DNA from: Methylomonas rapida
Lineage (GTDB): Bacteria > Pseudomonadota > Gammaproteobacteria > Methylococcales > Methylomonadaceae
Reading direction: 5' to 3'
Length of the DNA: 64,000 nucleotides
Assembly (NCBI RefSeq): GCF_024360925.2
Contig: NZ_CP113517.1
Location: forward strand, 2,852,001-2,916,000
Program-made: the position numbers and the translations under genes
Part shown: piece after piece, positions 29,401 to 36,361 of the stretch
Layout of the letters: each line of letters opens with the position of its first letter
Numbering within the stretch: position 1 is the stretch's first letter
Notes under the pieces: generated by a model
Told to the model about the DNA's origin: nothing
Seen by the model: the letters and a program-made list of their open reading frames with translations, nothing else
Database searches by the model: none

Positions 29401-30146
29401 CACTGGAAATGGGCAGCTCCAGCCGCTTGTGCGCGACCTGGAAGGCTGGCGATCCGCTGGTCCTGATGGGCGTCACCGGCGCGCCGACCGAGATTCCAAC
29501 CGGCAAAACCGTGTTGCTGCTGGGCGGCGGCTTGGGTAACGCGGTGCTGTTCTCGATCGGCAAGGCCATGCGTGCCGCCGGCAACAAGGTGTTGTATTTC
29601 GCCGGCTACCGCAACCGCGCCGACTTGTTCAAAGTCCCCGAAATCGAGGAAGCCTCCGACGTGATCGTCTGGGCGGTGGACAAACTGCCGGGCAACGAAG
29701 CAATCCCAGTTACCCGCCCGCAGGACAAGACCTTCGTCGGCAACATCGTCGAGGCGATGATCGCTTACGCGGAAGGTCAGTTGGGCGACACCGAGTTGAA
29801 GCTGCAGGACGTCGACCATCTGATCGTGATCGGTTCCGACCGCATGATGGCGGCGGTCAAGTCTGCGCGTTTCGGCGTGTTGAAGCCTTACCTGAAGGAA
29901 GGCCACGAAGCCATCGGCTCGATCAACTCACCGATGCAGTGCATGATGAAGGGTGTCTGCGCGCAATGCATGTGCAAGCATGTCGACCCCGAATCCGGCG
30001 AGGAAAGCTTCATGTACTCCTGCTACAACCAGGACCAGGCCCTGGATTACGTGGACTTCCCCAACCTGAACGCCCGTTTGCGGCAAAACACCGTGCAGGA
30101 AAAATTGTCTTCGCTGTGGTTGACCTATCTACTGGAAAAAGTCTGA
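26478..30146 (+). CDS. GltD-type FAD/NAD oxidoreductase fused to a ferredoxin-NADP reductase module
   Basis: A 1222-residue soluble flavoprotein. After an N-terminal region without known motifs (1-270) come cysteine motifs CIYCHDRDNDSC (about 292), TGCP and CPGTGHRICNDCMRGC (about 360), likely Fe-S ligands. A GltD-like FAD/NAD(P) domain with VLVAGMGPAGYTLAH (about 431) and a second nucleotide site near 610 follow. Then comes an FNR/PyrK-like domain (about 900-1140) with FEPGQFYRVQ and VLLLGGGLGNAVLF. It closes with a cysteine cluster MQCMMKGVCAQCMC and a distant CYNQDQ. The order equals NfnB plus NfnA joined in one chain, so NAD(P)H-ferredoxin or glutamate-synthase-type electron transfer is possible. 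An in-frame TTG lies one codon earlier. Confidence 0.8.
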   Translation: MTQQINTRQLTQLTLGIPGFEYKDLYDAKRLNDLMTVFDQSVEQHDPELFNEIVAYRACAGEGMKPEEISELLVKMAPLVGTFVARLFNVVDVRDKQIEHIRGEFDSVFTYRSEIIGNLAKLFKGQTIEGWDIAALRLQLDALLAATGKTELYAADPELAVAQLGADLWRMSKNEALSDADVAVLKSQISDAPVLNASYDSPSALVAGLLDIVCRWSFAAKHDPQLQALVAKWLSYKVPEKTDLENLVDHATASQDGYDVWACDEHHHRRRDGFALTDKRFKQRQALYEVDHCIYCHDRDNDSCSKGIKNKKDGTFKTNHLGALMTGCPLEEKISEMHVVKRQGDNIGALAMIIIDNPMCPGTGHRICNDCMRGCIYQKTESVNIPQIETNVLTDVLFMPWGFEIYSLLTRWNPLNVKRPTALPYNGKNVLVAGMGPAGYTLAHYLLNEGFGVVGIDALKIEPLPLHLTGDRNNPPMPIMDFKDLYEDLDKRVMLGFGGVAEYGITVRWDKNFLKVIYLTLLRRSAFKCYGGIRFGGTVTIEEAWNLGFDHIAIASGAGKPTVIDLKNNMTRGIRKASDFLMGLQLTGAAKDSSLANLQVRLPAGVIGGGLTAIDTATELLAYYPVQVSKIVKRYDKLVAKYGEAEVRGRYDKEELEILEEFLSHGRVIEAERERAATAGESPNFLPFLKQWGGVTMFYRKGIKDSPAYRQNHEEIHEALSEGIYLAEGMSPLEAIDDEYGHLKAVRFEKLELQESRWRKVGEQEVALRGLFIAAGTAPNTIYQNEHPMTFAMDGKFYKRHEPEWLQGQATLVPATDEAQVKVGKPAPFTSYSSNGRHISFYGDNHPVYAGNVVKAMASAKDGYPYIVKLFENHIAQLDAAKQAERDAQLRAMQDKLDELFLAHVVEVNRLTPTIIEVVIKAPAAAKNFEPGQFYRVQNYESLAPVVEGTALAAEGLALTGAWVDKEKGLVSLIALEMGSSSRLCATWKAGDPLVLMGVTGAPTEIPTGKTVLLLGGGLGNAVLFSIGKAMRAAGNKVLYFAGYRNRADLFKVPEIEEASDVIVWAVDKLPGNEAIPVTRPQDKTFVGNIVEAMIAYAEGQLGDTELKLQDVDHLIVIGSDRMMAAVKSARFGVLKPYLKEGHEAIGSINSPMQCMMKGVCAQCMCKHVDPESGEESFMYSCYNQDQALDYVDFPNLNARLRQNTVQEKLSSLWLTYLLEKV

Positions 30147-30229
30147 GTCAAACATGATTCGATGGAAGCCACGGACGGCTCGCTTTTAAAAAACGAAGCA
30201 AACCTGACCAATCCGGGTTTAATGGTTGC

Positions 30230-30268
30230 CTAAGGCAGTTGCGAGTAAACCGCTTGCAACTGCCTTAG
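30230..30268. terminator. 13-bp stem-loop downstream of the GltD/FNR gene
   Basis: CTAAGGCAGTTGC, thirteen bases, GCAACTGCCTTAG: thirteen perfect pairs, about 85 bases past the stop codon and 40 before the antiporter gene. There is no clear U-run after it, so it could be a terminator, an mRNA stabiliser or an operator. Confidence 0.45.
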
Positions 30269-30306
30269 TGCTTTGATGCCGCAACACAGATTTTGAAGAA
30301 TCGCCC

Positions 30307-32394
30307 ATGAATCTCGACGTGTTTTTATCCCTGTTCAGCTTGATGCTGATCTCTCTGGCAGTGTTTATCCTGTCAAAAAAGCTCAAACTACCCTATACCG
30401 TACTCCTGGTAATCGCCGGCTCCTTACTGGTCCCGATTTCGCATATCGATTTTTTCTCGTTCATCACCAGCTTCGAATTGACGCCGGAGCTGCTGTTCTT
30501 CGTGTTTTTGCCCATTCTGATTTTTGAATCGGCCTATAACATGAACATCCGGCATCTGCTGGAGAACATCTATTCGATAGGCTTGCTGGCCGTGGCCGGA
30601 TTATTGGTTTCGGTATTGTTCATCGGTTTTGGCGGCCAATACATTTTCGAGTTTGCCGGTTATCACATCCCGATTTTGGCGCTGCTGTTGTTCGGCGCCA
30701 TCATCTCTTCGACCGACCCGGTCGCGGTTCTGGCGCTGTTCAAGGAATACGGCGCTCCGCAGCGCCTGACCTTGATTTTTGAAGGCGAAAGCTTGTTCAA
30801 CGACGCCACCTCGTTCGCCGCCTTCCTGATCGCCCTGGACCTGATGACCCATGGCTATCAAGGCCCAGATTCGGCGGTGAGCGGCTTGATTTCGTTCCTG
30901 ACCATGCTCGGCGGCGGTTTGGTGTTTGGTTTGTTCATGGGCTTTTTGTTCGCCAAACTGATCGAAAAGGTGCACGGCAACGAACATCTGGAAATCACGC
31001 TAACACTGCTGGTCGCCCACTTCACCTTCATTCTGACCGAAGTCATTTCCGAGCATTTATACATCGCCGGCCAACAAATCCGCCTGTCCTCCATCATCGC
31101 CACCTTGATCGCCTCCATGGTGATCGGCAATTTCGGTCGTTACAAAATGTCGCCCCACGTCGAAGAATACATGGAGCAATTCTGGGGCTATTTCGCCTTT
31201 GTCACCAACTCCTTGGTCTTCATATTGATGGGATTGTTGTTCGCCAGCCTGGCCATCGACCTGAATGTGGCGATCTGGCTGATCCTGCTGGCCATCGCTA
31301 CCGTGGTCATCAGCCGTGGCCTGGCGGTATATCCCTTGTTGTGGCTGTTGAACCTGCTGGGCAAGGAACGTCCGATACCGCGCAACTGGATGCATCTTCT
31401 GGCCTGGGGCAGCTTGCGCGGATCACTGGCTATCGTGATGGTGTTGCTGATTCCGAACGACCTGTCCATAGAAGGCTGGAATCTGGATTTCACTGTCAAA
31501 CAGTTCATCGCCGCCGTCACGATAGGCTGCATTTACTTTACCCTGCTGGTCAAAGCGACGACTATAGGCAAGGTCATGCATGTGCTGGGCATCGACGCCC
31601 TGACCGCGATGGAACAGGTCGGCTACCACAAGAGCAAGGCGCAAATTTACGATAAATCCCTGATGAAGCTCGATGAGTTATTGCAAAACCAGCACATCGA
31701 CCAGAACCAGCATGCCGATTTGCGCCAGCGCTACCAGAGCCTGTATCAATTGGCCTGCCTGGACTATAAAACCGCCATTGGCGACTCCAGCATCATGATC
31801 GAGAACATGCTGAGAACCTATGCGCTGGGTATCGAAAAAGAGGAATTGAAAGAGCTGTTGCTGAAAGAGGAAATCGAGGAAAAAACCTATAAAAAGATCA
31901 CCAACATGCTGAGCATCCAGACGGAACGCATCAAACGCGGCCAGGAACAAGTCAAATCGGTGGACGAGCATTTTCCGATCGATAGCTTGGAAAAGCTGGT
32001 GTTAATGGTTTCCCGCCTGGCATTTTGGCGCGATCACAGCTTCAAGCCGGAAGAGTTGTATTGCTACTACCGCGCCCTGCACAAAATCGCCGGCAGAGTC
32101 GTGGGAGAGCTTGGCACGCTCGAAGGTTCCGGCCTCAGCCAGGTCTTTGACGACCAAGTCGTGCTGGATAGAATCCTGACCCTGTATCGCGCCTTTCAGG
32201 CCAATACCTGGAAGAAAATGCAAGCGATACTCAGCCAAAACAGCGAGTCGTTGAGCCGGCTGAATCAGTCGACGGCCAATCAATCGCTGAATGCGGTGCA
32301 GATGGATACGCTGGATAAACTGCATAAAAATGAAATCATCACCAGCAAGCTTTACATCATGCTGCGCCATGAACTGGAGCAGAACAAGCGTTGA
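30307..32394 (+). CDS. NhaP/CPA1-type cation/proton antiporter
   Basis: Exchanges sodium or potassium for protons across the inner membrane. The 695-residue product has a membrane domain of about 12 helices (1-420) with ISSTDPVAVLALFKE and FEGESLFNDATSF, which hold the ion-binding aspartates of CPA1 antiporters, and LLAWGSLRGSLAIV. A long cytoplasmic tail (420-695) is rich in charged helices (KEELKELLLKEEIEEKTYKK) and could be regulatory. It stands alone. The ion preference cannot be deduced. Confidence 0.92.
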   Translation: MNLDVFLSLFSLMLISLAVFILSKKLKLPYTVLLVIAGSLLVPISHIDFFSFITSFELTPELLFFVFLPILIFESAYNMNIRHLLENIYSIGLLAVAGLLVSVLFIGFGGQYIFEFAGYHIPILALLLFGAIISSTDPVAVLALFKEYGAPQRLTLIFEGESLFNDATSFAAFLIALDLMTHGYQGPDSAVSGLISFLTMLGGGLVFGLFMGFLFAKLIEKVHGNEHLEITLTLLVAHFTFILTEVISEHLYIAGQQIRLSSIIATLIASMVIGNFGRYKMSPHVEEYMEQFWGYFAFVTNSLVFILMGLLFASLAIDLNVAIWLILLAIATVVISRGLAVYPLLWLLNLLGKERPIPRNWMHLLAWGSLRGSLAIVMVLLIPNDLSIEGWNLDFTVKQFIAAVTIGCIYFTLLVKATTIGKVMHVLGIDALTAMEQVGYHKSKAQIYDKSLMKLDELLQNQHIDQNQHADLRQRYQSLYQLACLDYKTAIGDSSIMIENMLRTYALGIEKEELKELLLKEEIEEKTYKKITNMLSIQTERIKRGQEQVKSVDEHFPIDSLEKLVLMVSRLAFWRDHSFKPEELYCYYRALHKIAGRVVGELGTLEGSGLSQVFDDQVVLDRILTLYRAFQANTWKKMQAILSQNSESLSRLNQSTANQSLNAVQMDTLDKLHKNEIITSKLYIMLRHELEQNKR

Positions 32395-32637
32395 GATTGA
32401 ACAGGACTGCCGTACTCATGACCCCATGGGTATGGCCCGTCTTGAATTTTCGATCTCAGCGCATCGCTTTCGCAAAATGGTTTAACGGCCCCTTTCTGGC
32501 GCGCACGCCAACCATGAACCCCAAAAAAACCATATCAATCAGAAGCTTATTTATCATCACCAAACAGCCTGTCTGATTGAAGCGGCCGGTTTTGCATCGT
32601 CACTAAACCTTAACAGGCAGAATCCATCTTTTTTGCT
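32395..32637. other. Intergenic region without a recognised gene
   Basis: About 240 bases between the antiporter stop and the cold-shock promoter. I find no coding sequence, RNA structure or repeat that stands out. It is rather AT-rich near its middle. Confidence 0.4.
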
Positions 32638-32664
32638 TTGACAATGCCAATAGCTATGTATAAT
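32638..32664 (+). promoter_or_regulatory. Sigma-70 promoter of the cold-shock gene
   Basis: TTGACA at 32638-32643 and TATAAT at 32659-32664, both perfect consensus, with a 15-base spacer (one or two short of ideal). Transcription would start near 32671, leaving an untranslated leader of about 105 bases before the csp start. Long leaders are known from cspA-type mRNAs, where they respond to temperature. Confidence 0.7.
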
Positions 32665-32776
32665 GGCACCGATTTAGCTCGGTAATCGTTGTCGCTTTAC
32701 ACGTCTACTACTACCCGCTTTATTCACCACCCGTAACAAAAACGCCGGCAACGGCACTAAATAGCAAGAGAGATTT

Positions 32777-32986
32777 ATGTCAGCACAAGTAGAAGGCAAA
32801 GTAAAATGGTTCAACGATGAAAAAGGCTTCGGCTTCATCGAGCAAGAAGGCGGCAAGGATGTATTCGTACATTTCAGCGCAATCAACGGCAGCGGCCGTA
32901 AAACCTTGAAAGAAGGCCAAAAAGTCACTATGGAAGTGACCAACGGCCAAAAAGGTCCACAAGCTGAAAACGTGAACCCTTTATAA
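32777..32986 (+). CDS. Cold-shock domain protein
   Basis: A 69-residue OB-fold protein that binds single-stranded RNA and DNA and melts RNA structure. It carries both RNA-binding motifs, KGFGFI (RNP1) and VFVHFSAI (RNP2), after the standard opening [13 protein letters not shown]. The start has a GAGAG site. A consensus promoter with a roughly 105-base leader precedes it, and a strong intrinsic terminator follows after about 20 bases, so it is a single-gene unit. Whether it is cold-induced or constitutive cannot be told from sequence. Confidence 0.97.
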   Translation: MSAQVEGKVKWFNDEKGFGFIEQEGGKDVFVHFSAINGSGRKTLKEGQKVTMEVTNGQKGPQAENVNPL

Positions 32987-33004
32987 GCTTACGCCTATAA
33001 AAAA

Positions 33005-33042
33005 CAAAAGCCGCCCTCGGATTTTTCCGGGGCGGCTTTTTT
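33005..33042 (+). terminator. Rho-independent terminator of the cold-shock gene
   Basis: AGCCGCCC pairs with GGGCGGCT, and an inner CGGA/TCCG extends the stem, with six T after it. A-run before and T-run after make it usable in both directions; rimO on the minus strand ends about 110 bases to the right. Confidence 0.92.
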
Positions 33043-33154
33043 GTGCCTATCGCTTTCTTCGACCGACCGAGCATTTTCTACCGGCCTGTCACCAGGCTTT
33101 GCAACATGCTGCGAGCTTGCAATTCTCCGACCTCACCGAAGCAGGCCAGCAGCC

Positions 33155-34465
33155 CTATACCAAGCGTCCCCACAAATCGTATTCATCGGCCTCTTCGATC
33201 TCGACCCGGACGAAATCGCCTACCTGCAAATGGGTCGCGCCGTCGATGAACACCTGACCGTCGATTTCCGGTGCATCGCTTTTGCTGCGCGCCACCGCGC
33301 CTTCTTCGACCACTTCGTCGATCAGTACGGTTTCGATACGCCCTACCCTACGCTGCAAACGTTCGGCACTAATACCGGCCTGATGCTCCATAAAGCGCGC
33401 TAATCGCTCCTGTTTGACTTCTTCAGGCACCGCATCCGGCAAGTCGTTGGCGGCCGCACCCTTGACAGGCGAATAAGCAAAACAGCCCACTCTATCCATT
33501 TGCGCTTCGGTCAAAAACTGCAGCAACTCCTCGAACTCTTGGTCGGTTTCGCCGGGAAAACCGACGATGAAGGTACTGCGTATCGTCAAGTCCGGGCATA
33601 TGTTGCGCCAAGCGCGAATGCGTTCCAGATTGTTCTCGGCCGCGGCCGGACGCTTCATCAGTTTCAGGATGCGAGCATTAGCATGCTGGAACGGAATATC
33701 CAGATATGGCAGGATTTTGCCTTCCGCCATCAGCGGCACTACGTCATCGACATGCGGATAGGGATAGACGTAATGCATGCGTACCCAGATACCCAGCTCC
33801 CCCAGCGCCACGGCCAAATCCTTGAAGCGGGTTTGATACGCCTGACCACGCCAATGCCGACTTTCATATTTCAAGTCCAGGCCATAGGCCGAGGTATCCT
33901 GCGACACGATCAGCAGTTCTTTTACGCCGGCATCGGCCAGCCTCTCGGCTTCCAGCATCACATCGTCTATCGGCCGACTGACGAGATCGCCGCGCATCGA
34001 CGGGATGATGCAAAAGGTACAACGATGATTGCAACCTTCGGAAATTTTCAAATAAGCGTAATGCTTGGGCGTCAGTTTGATGCCCTGTGGCGGCACTAGA
34101 TCCAGAAAAGGATTGTGTACCGGCGGCAAATATTCATGCACTGCCTCGACGACTTCGTCGGTGGCGTGCGCGCCGGTAATTTTCAGGACCTGCGGATGCC
34201 GCGCCAGAATTTCATCCTGCCGCGCGCCCAAACATCCAGTGACGATCACCTTGCCGTTTTCCGTCAACGCCTCGCCTATGCTATCCAAAGACTCTTCCAC
34301 CGCCGCATCGATGAAACCGCACGTGTTGACGATGACCAAATCCGAATCCTTGTAATTCGGCGACACGTGATAGCCTTCACTGCGTAAGCGCGTCAAAATC
34401 TGCTCGCTATCGACCAGCGCCTTAGGGCAGCCCAAACTGATAAAACCAACGCGGGGATTAGACAT
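33155..34465 (-). CDS. rimO: Ribosomal protein S12 methylthiotransferase RimO
   Basis: Radical SAM enzyme that adds a methylthio group to an aspartate of ribosomal protein S12. The 436-residue product has the N-terminal UPF0004 domain ([35 protein letters not shown]) with three cysteines for one [4Fe-4S] cluster, the radical SAM motif CNHRCTFC, and a C-terminal TRAM domain. [12 protein letters not shown] and the TRAM end mark RimO rather than MiaB. It is the last gene of the minus-strand set gdx, tusB, dsrC, rimO, 29 bases after dsrC. The sulfur-relay genes upstream make a sulfur-supply link attractive, but that is inference. Confidence 0.96.
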   Translation of the reverse strand: MSNPRVGFISLGCPKALVDSEQILTRLRSEGYHVSPNYKDSDLVIVNTCGFIDAAVEESLDSIGEALTENGKVIVTGCLGARQDEILARHPQVLKITGAHATDEVVEAVHEYLPPVHNPFLDLVPPQGIKLTPKHYAYLKISEGCNHRCTFCIIPSMRGDLVSRPIDDVMLEAERLADAGVKELLIVSQDTSAYGLDLKYESRHWRGQAYQTRFKDLAVALGELGIWVRMHYVYPYPHVDDVVPLMAEGKILPYLDIPFQHANARILKLMKRPAAAENNLERIRAWRNICPDLTIRSTFIVGFPGETDQEFEELLQFLTEAQMDRVGCFAYSPVKGAAANDLPDAVPEEVKQERLARFMEHQAGISAERLQRRVGRIETVLIDEVVEEGAVARSKSDAPEIDGQVFIDGATHLQVGDFVRVEIEEADEYDLWGRLV

Positions 34466-34494
34466 TCAACTCTCTCAAAACAAAAATAGGTAAA

Positions 34495-34827
34495 TTACAA
34501 GCAGGTAGGTGGCTTGGGTAGACCGGCTAGCTTACAGGCATATTTCAACGGGCCGGCCGGGAACAGCTTTTGCAGATAACGGCTATTGGCTTTTTCCTCG
34601 CCCAATTTTTTACGGATGGCGGCGGCAAACATGCGCGCATTCGGTAAATGCTGGAACTGAAAATAATAGTCCCGAATAAACAACAGAATTTCCCAGTGCG
34701 CCGGGCTGATATCAATGCCCTCGCGGCTAGCCAACGCCTCAGCGACCTGTTGATTCCAAAGCGTGGCGTCACGCAAAAAACCATCGTCGCTGGTTTCCAG
34801 ACTCAAGTCACCGACGATCAACACCAC
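34495..34827 (-). CDS. DsrC/TusE-family sulfur carrier with both conserved cysteines
   Basis: A 110-residue protein that carries sulfur as persulfide or trisulfide. The family features are clear: GFLRDATLWNQQVAEALA, EGIDISPAHWEILLFIRDYY, and a flexible C-terminal arm. The arm reads YACKLAGLPKPPTCL, so cysteines occur both at the penultimate position and eleven residues before it. True DsrC proteins have both; E. coli TusE, used for tRNA 2-thiouridine, keeps only the last. The start overlaps the end of tusB by 10 bases. Neither tusCD nor dsrAB is in the window, so whether it serves tRNA thiolation or another reaction is open. Confidence 0.9.
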   Translation of the reverse strand: MVLIVGDLSLETSDDGFLRDATLWNQQVAEALASREGIDISPAHWEILLFIRDYYFQFQHLPNARMFAAAIRKKLGEEKANSRYLQKLFPAGPLKYACKLAGLPKPPTCL

Positions 34828-35111
34828 GTATGACTTACCGGATTTTTGACAGTCAACTCGACGAATCCAGCGTAGTCAATCGTTTCTATATTCGACAACA
34901 ACTGCTGATTTTCGATGCCATTCATCGCCAATGAATCCTGTAACACATGGATCCGGCAAGCACGGGACAGCAAATCAAGTAATTTGGGATTGTCCTGATG
35001 CCCGATGAACGCGGCCCAGACCGTACCAGCCAATAAAATAACATCATCGCCGGCGTCGATGCGATCAACCACCGCTTGCGACAACGAAGATTCGCTAACG
35101 ATATGCAGCAT
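34818..35111 (-). CDS. tusB: TusB/DsrH sulfurtransferase-complex subunit
   Basis: A 97-residue protein of the TusB/DsrH family, normally one subunit of the TusBCD (DsrEFH) sulfur-relay hexamer that hands sulfur to TusE or DsrC. Markers are MLHIVSES at the start, GDDVILLAGTVWAAF in the first half and IDYAGFVELTVKN followed by a tryptophan at the end. It starts on the gdx stop (TAATG) and overlaps dsrC by 10 bases, so the three are translated together. tusC and tusD are not beside it, which is unusual and leaves its partners unknown. Confidence 0.88.
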   Translation of the reverse strand: MLHIVSESSLSQAVVDRIDAGDDVILLAGTVWAAFIGHQDNPKLLDLLSRACRIHVLQDSLAMNGIENQQLLSNIETIDYAGFVELTVKNPVSHTWC

Positions 35112-35431
35112 TAGTCGACATGCGTCAGTTTAAGACCGGCAATGCCGATGACGATCATCATGATCGAGGCTAGACGAATCCAGTCTGCCGATTCTTTGAA
35201 CAGAAAGATGCCAATAATGGCGACACCGACCGCCCCCATGCCGGTCCATACGGCGTAAGCAGTACCCAATGGCAGCGTCTTCAATGACCACATCAATAAA
35301 CCGAAGCTGCCTGCACCGGATATGCAAGTCACCACGCTGGGCCATAACTTACTGAAACCTTCGTTATATTTCAGGCTCAACGCGAAGATGATTTCAGACA
35401 TACCCGCACAAAACAACAACAGCCACCCCAT
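35111..35431 (-). CDS. SMR-family transporter, SugE/Gdx type
   Basis: Four-helix proton-coupled exporter that works as a dimer; the SugE/Gdx branch exports guanidinium. The 106-residue product has the essential glutamate at position 13 (FCAGMSEIIFALSLKY), the motif GFSKLWPS and LPLGTAYAVWTGMGAVG. These place it near Gdx more than EmrE. The start at 35431 gives the usual length. The space to the divergent PilZ gene is only about 80 bases, too short for a guanidine riboswitch, and I see none. It overlaps tusB by one base. Confidence 0.9.
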   Translation of the reverse strand: MGWLLLFCAGMSEIIFALSLKYNEGFSKLWPSVVTCISGAGSFGLLMWSLKTLPLGTAYAVWTGMGAVGVAIIGIFLFKESADWIRLASIMMIVIGIAGLKLTHVD

Positions 35432-35513
35432 CAAGACACCCTTGTATATACATTGCAACAGCGCCTATTTTACAATAGCCAGTCAGTCTCACAGCAATAT
35501 TTAGCATTTTCTA

Positions 35514-36254
35514 ATGTCATCAGATTCCGATTACCTCGTCAGAAACCCGAAAATCGTACTCGAGCACTTTAAGGAACTGATCGACAAAAAATGTTTGATC
35601 ACGGCCTATTTCGGCGAGATGAATGCGTCGTTTATAACGACGATCGTCGCTTTGGACAAGGAAAACCAGATCATCAGCCTGGATTGCGGGCCTACCGAAG
35701 CATTGGACAAACAGCTTTTGAACTCCGCGAAAATTCTATTTCGAACGGAATTGGGTGGCATCAAAGTCTCATTCGGCGGCAAGGGTATAAAAAAAACCAA
35801 ACTGGATAACGAGTCCGTCTTGTCGATGCCCATACCCAACACCATTTTTTGGATGCAACGCCGCAAGTATTATCGGGTCAAAATCCCGTTATCCCATACC
35901 GGTAGCTATTGCCGGTTGACCCTTCACATTGATGACAAACTGGAAATCGCAACTTTTCAGCTGAACGATCTCAGCATCAATGGTTTCTCATTTTTTAATC
36001 CGGAATCCAGGTGGAGCCAATATTTAAAGCCAGAATCCGAATTTGTCGACAGCACATTGCACTTGCATACAGGTAGCCATGCCGCCATTAACTTCACGGT
36101 TAAGAATCAAATCAAGGTCCAAAACAGTGCACATGGCGAGCAGGATAGAATAGGCTGCTCAATTCATTCGGTGAGTCCCATATTTGAATCCAGTATTCAG
36201 CGCTATATGCAAGACATCGAACTGCAACAAAAAAATATTGGCCAAACAGACTAG
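35514..36254 (+). CDS. YcgR-like PilZ domain protein
   Basis: A 246-residue cytoplasmic protein likely to bind cyclic di-GMP and slow flagellar rotation or act on another motor or secretion system. It has an N-terminal YcgR domain (1-110) and a C-terminal PilZ domain with RRKYYRVKIP (RxxxR-type motif) and LNDLSINGFSFF (D/N-x-S-x-x-G motif), the two c-di-GMP-binding elements. No flagellar genes are in the window. It diverges from gdx. The residues needed for binding are all present. Confidence 0.88.
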   Translation: MSSDSDYLVRNPKIVLEHFKELIDKKCLITAYFGEMNASFITTIVALDKENQIISLDCGPTEALDKQLLNSAKILFRTELGGIKVSFGGKGIKKTKLDNESVLSMPIPNTIFWMQRRKYYRVKIPLSHTGSYCRLTLHIDDKLEIATFQLNDLSINGFSFFNPESRWSQYLKPESEFVDSTLHLHTGSHAAINFTVKNQIKVQNSAHGEQDRIGCSIHSVSPIFESSIQRYMQDIELQQKNIGQTD

Positions 36255-36361
36255 TCCTGGATACTTTTGCTGTTTTATCAAGCTCCAACCCTAGATGTTC
36301 TTACCGCAATCCGGTGTCACCGCCTTTATAATTGAATCATCCCCAGTTCATCGATAACGCA

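Noticed and set aside
35432..35513. Guanidine riboswitch before the Gdx/SugE gene
   Set aside because: Only about 80 bases to the divergent gene and no matching hairpin pair or ACGR motif seen.
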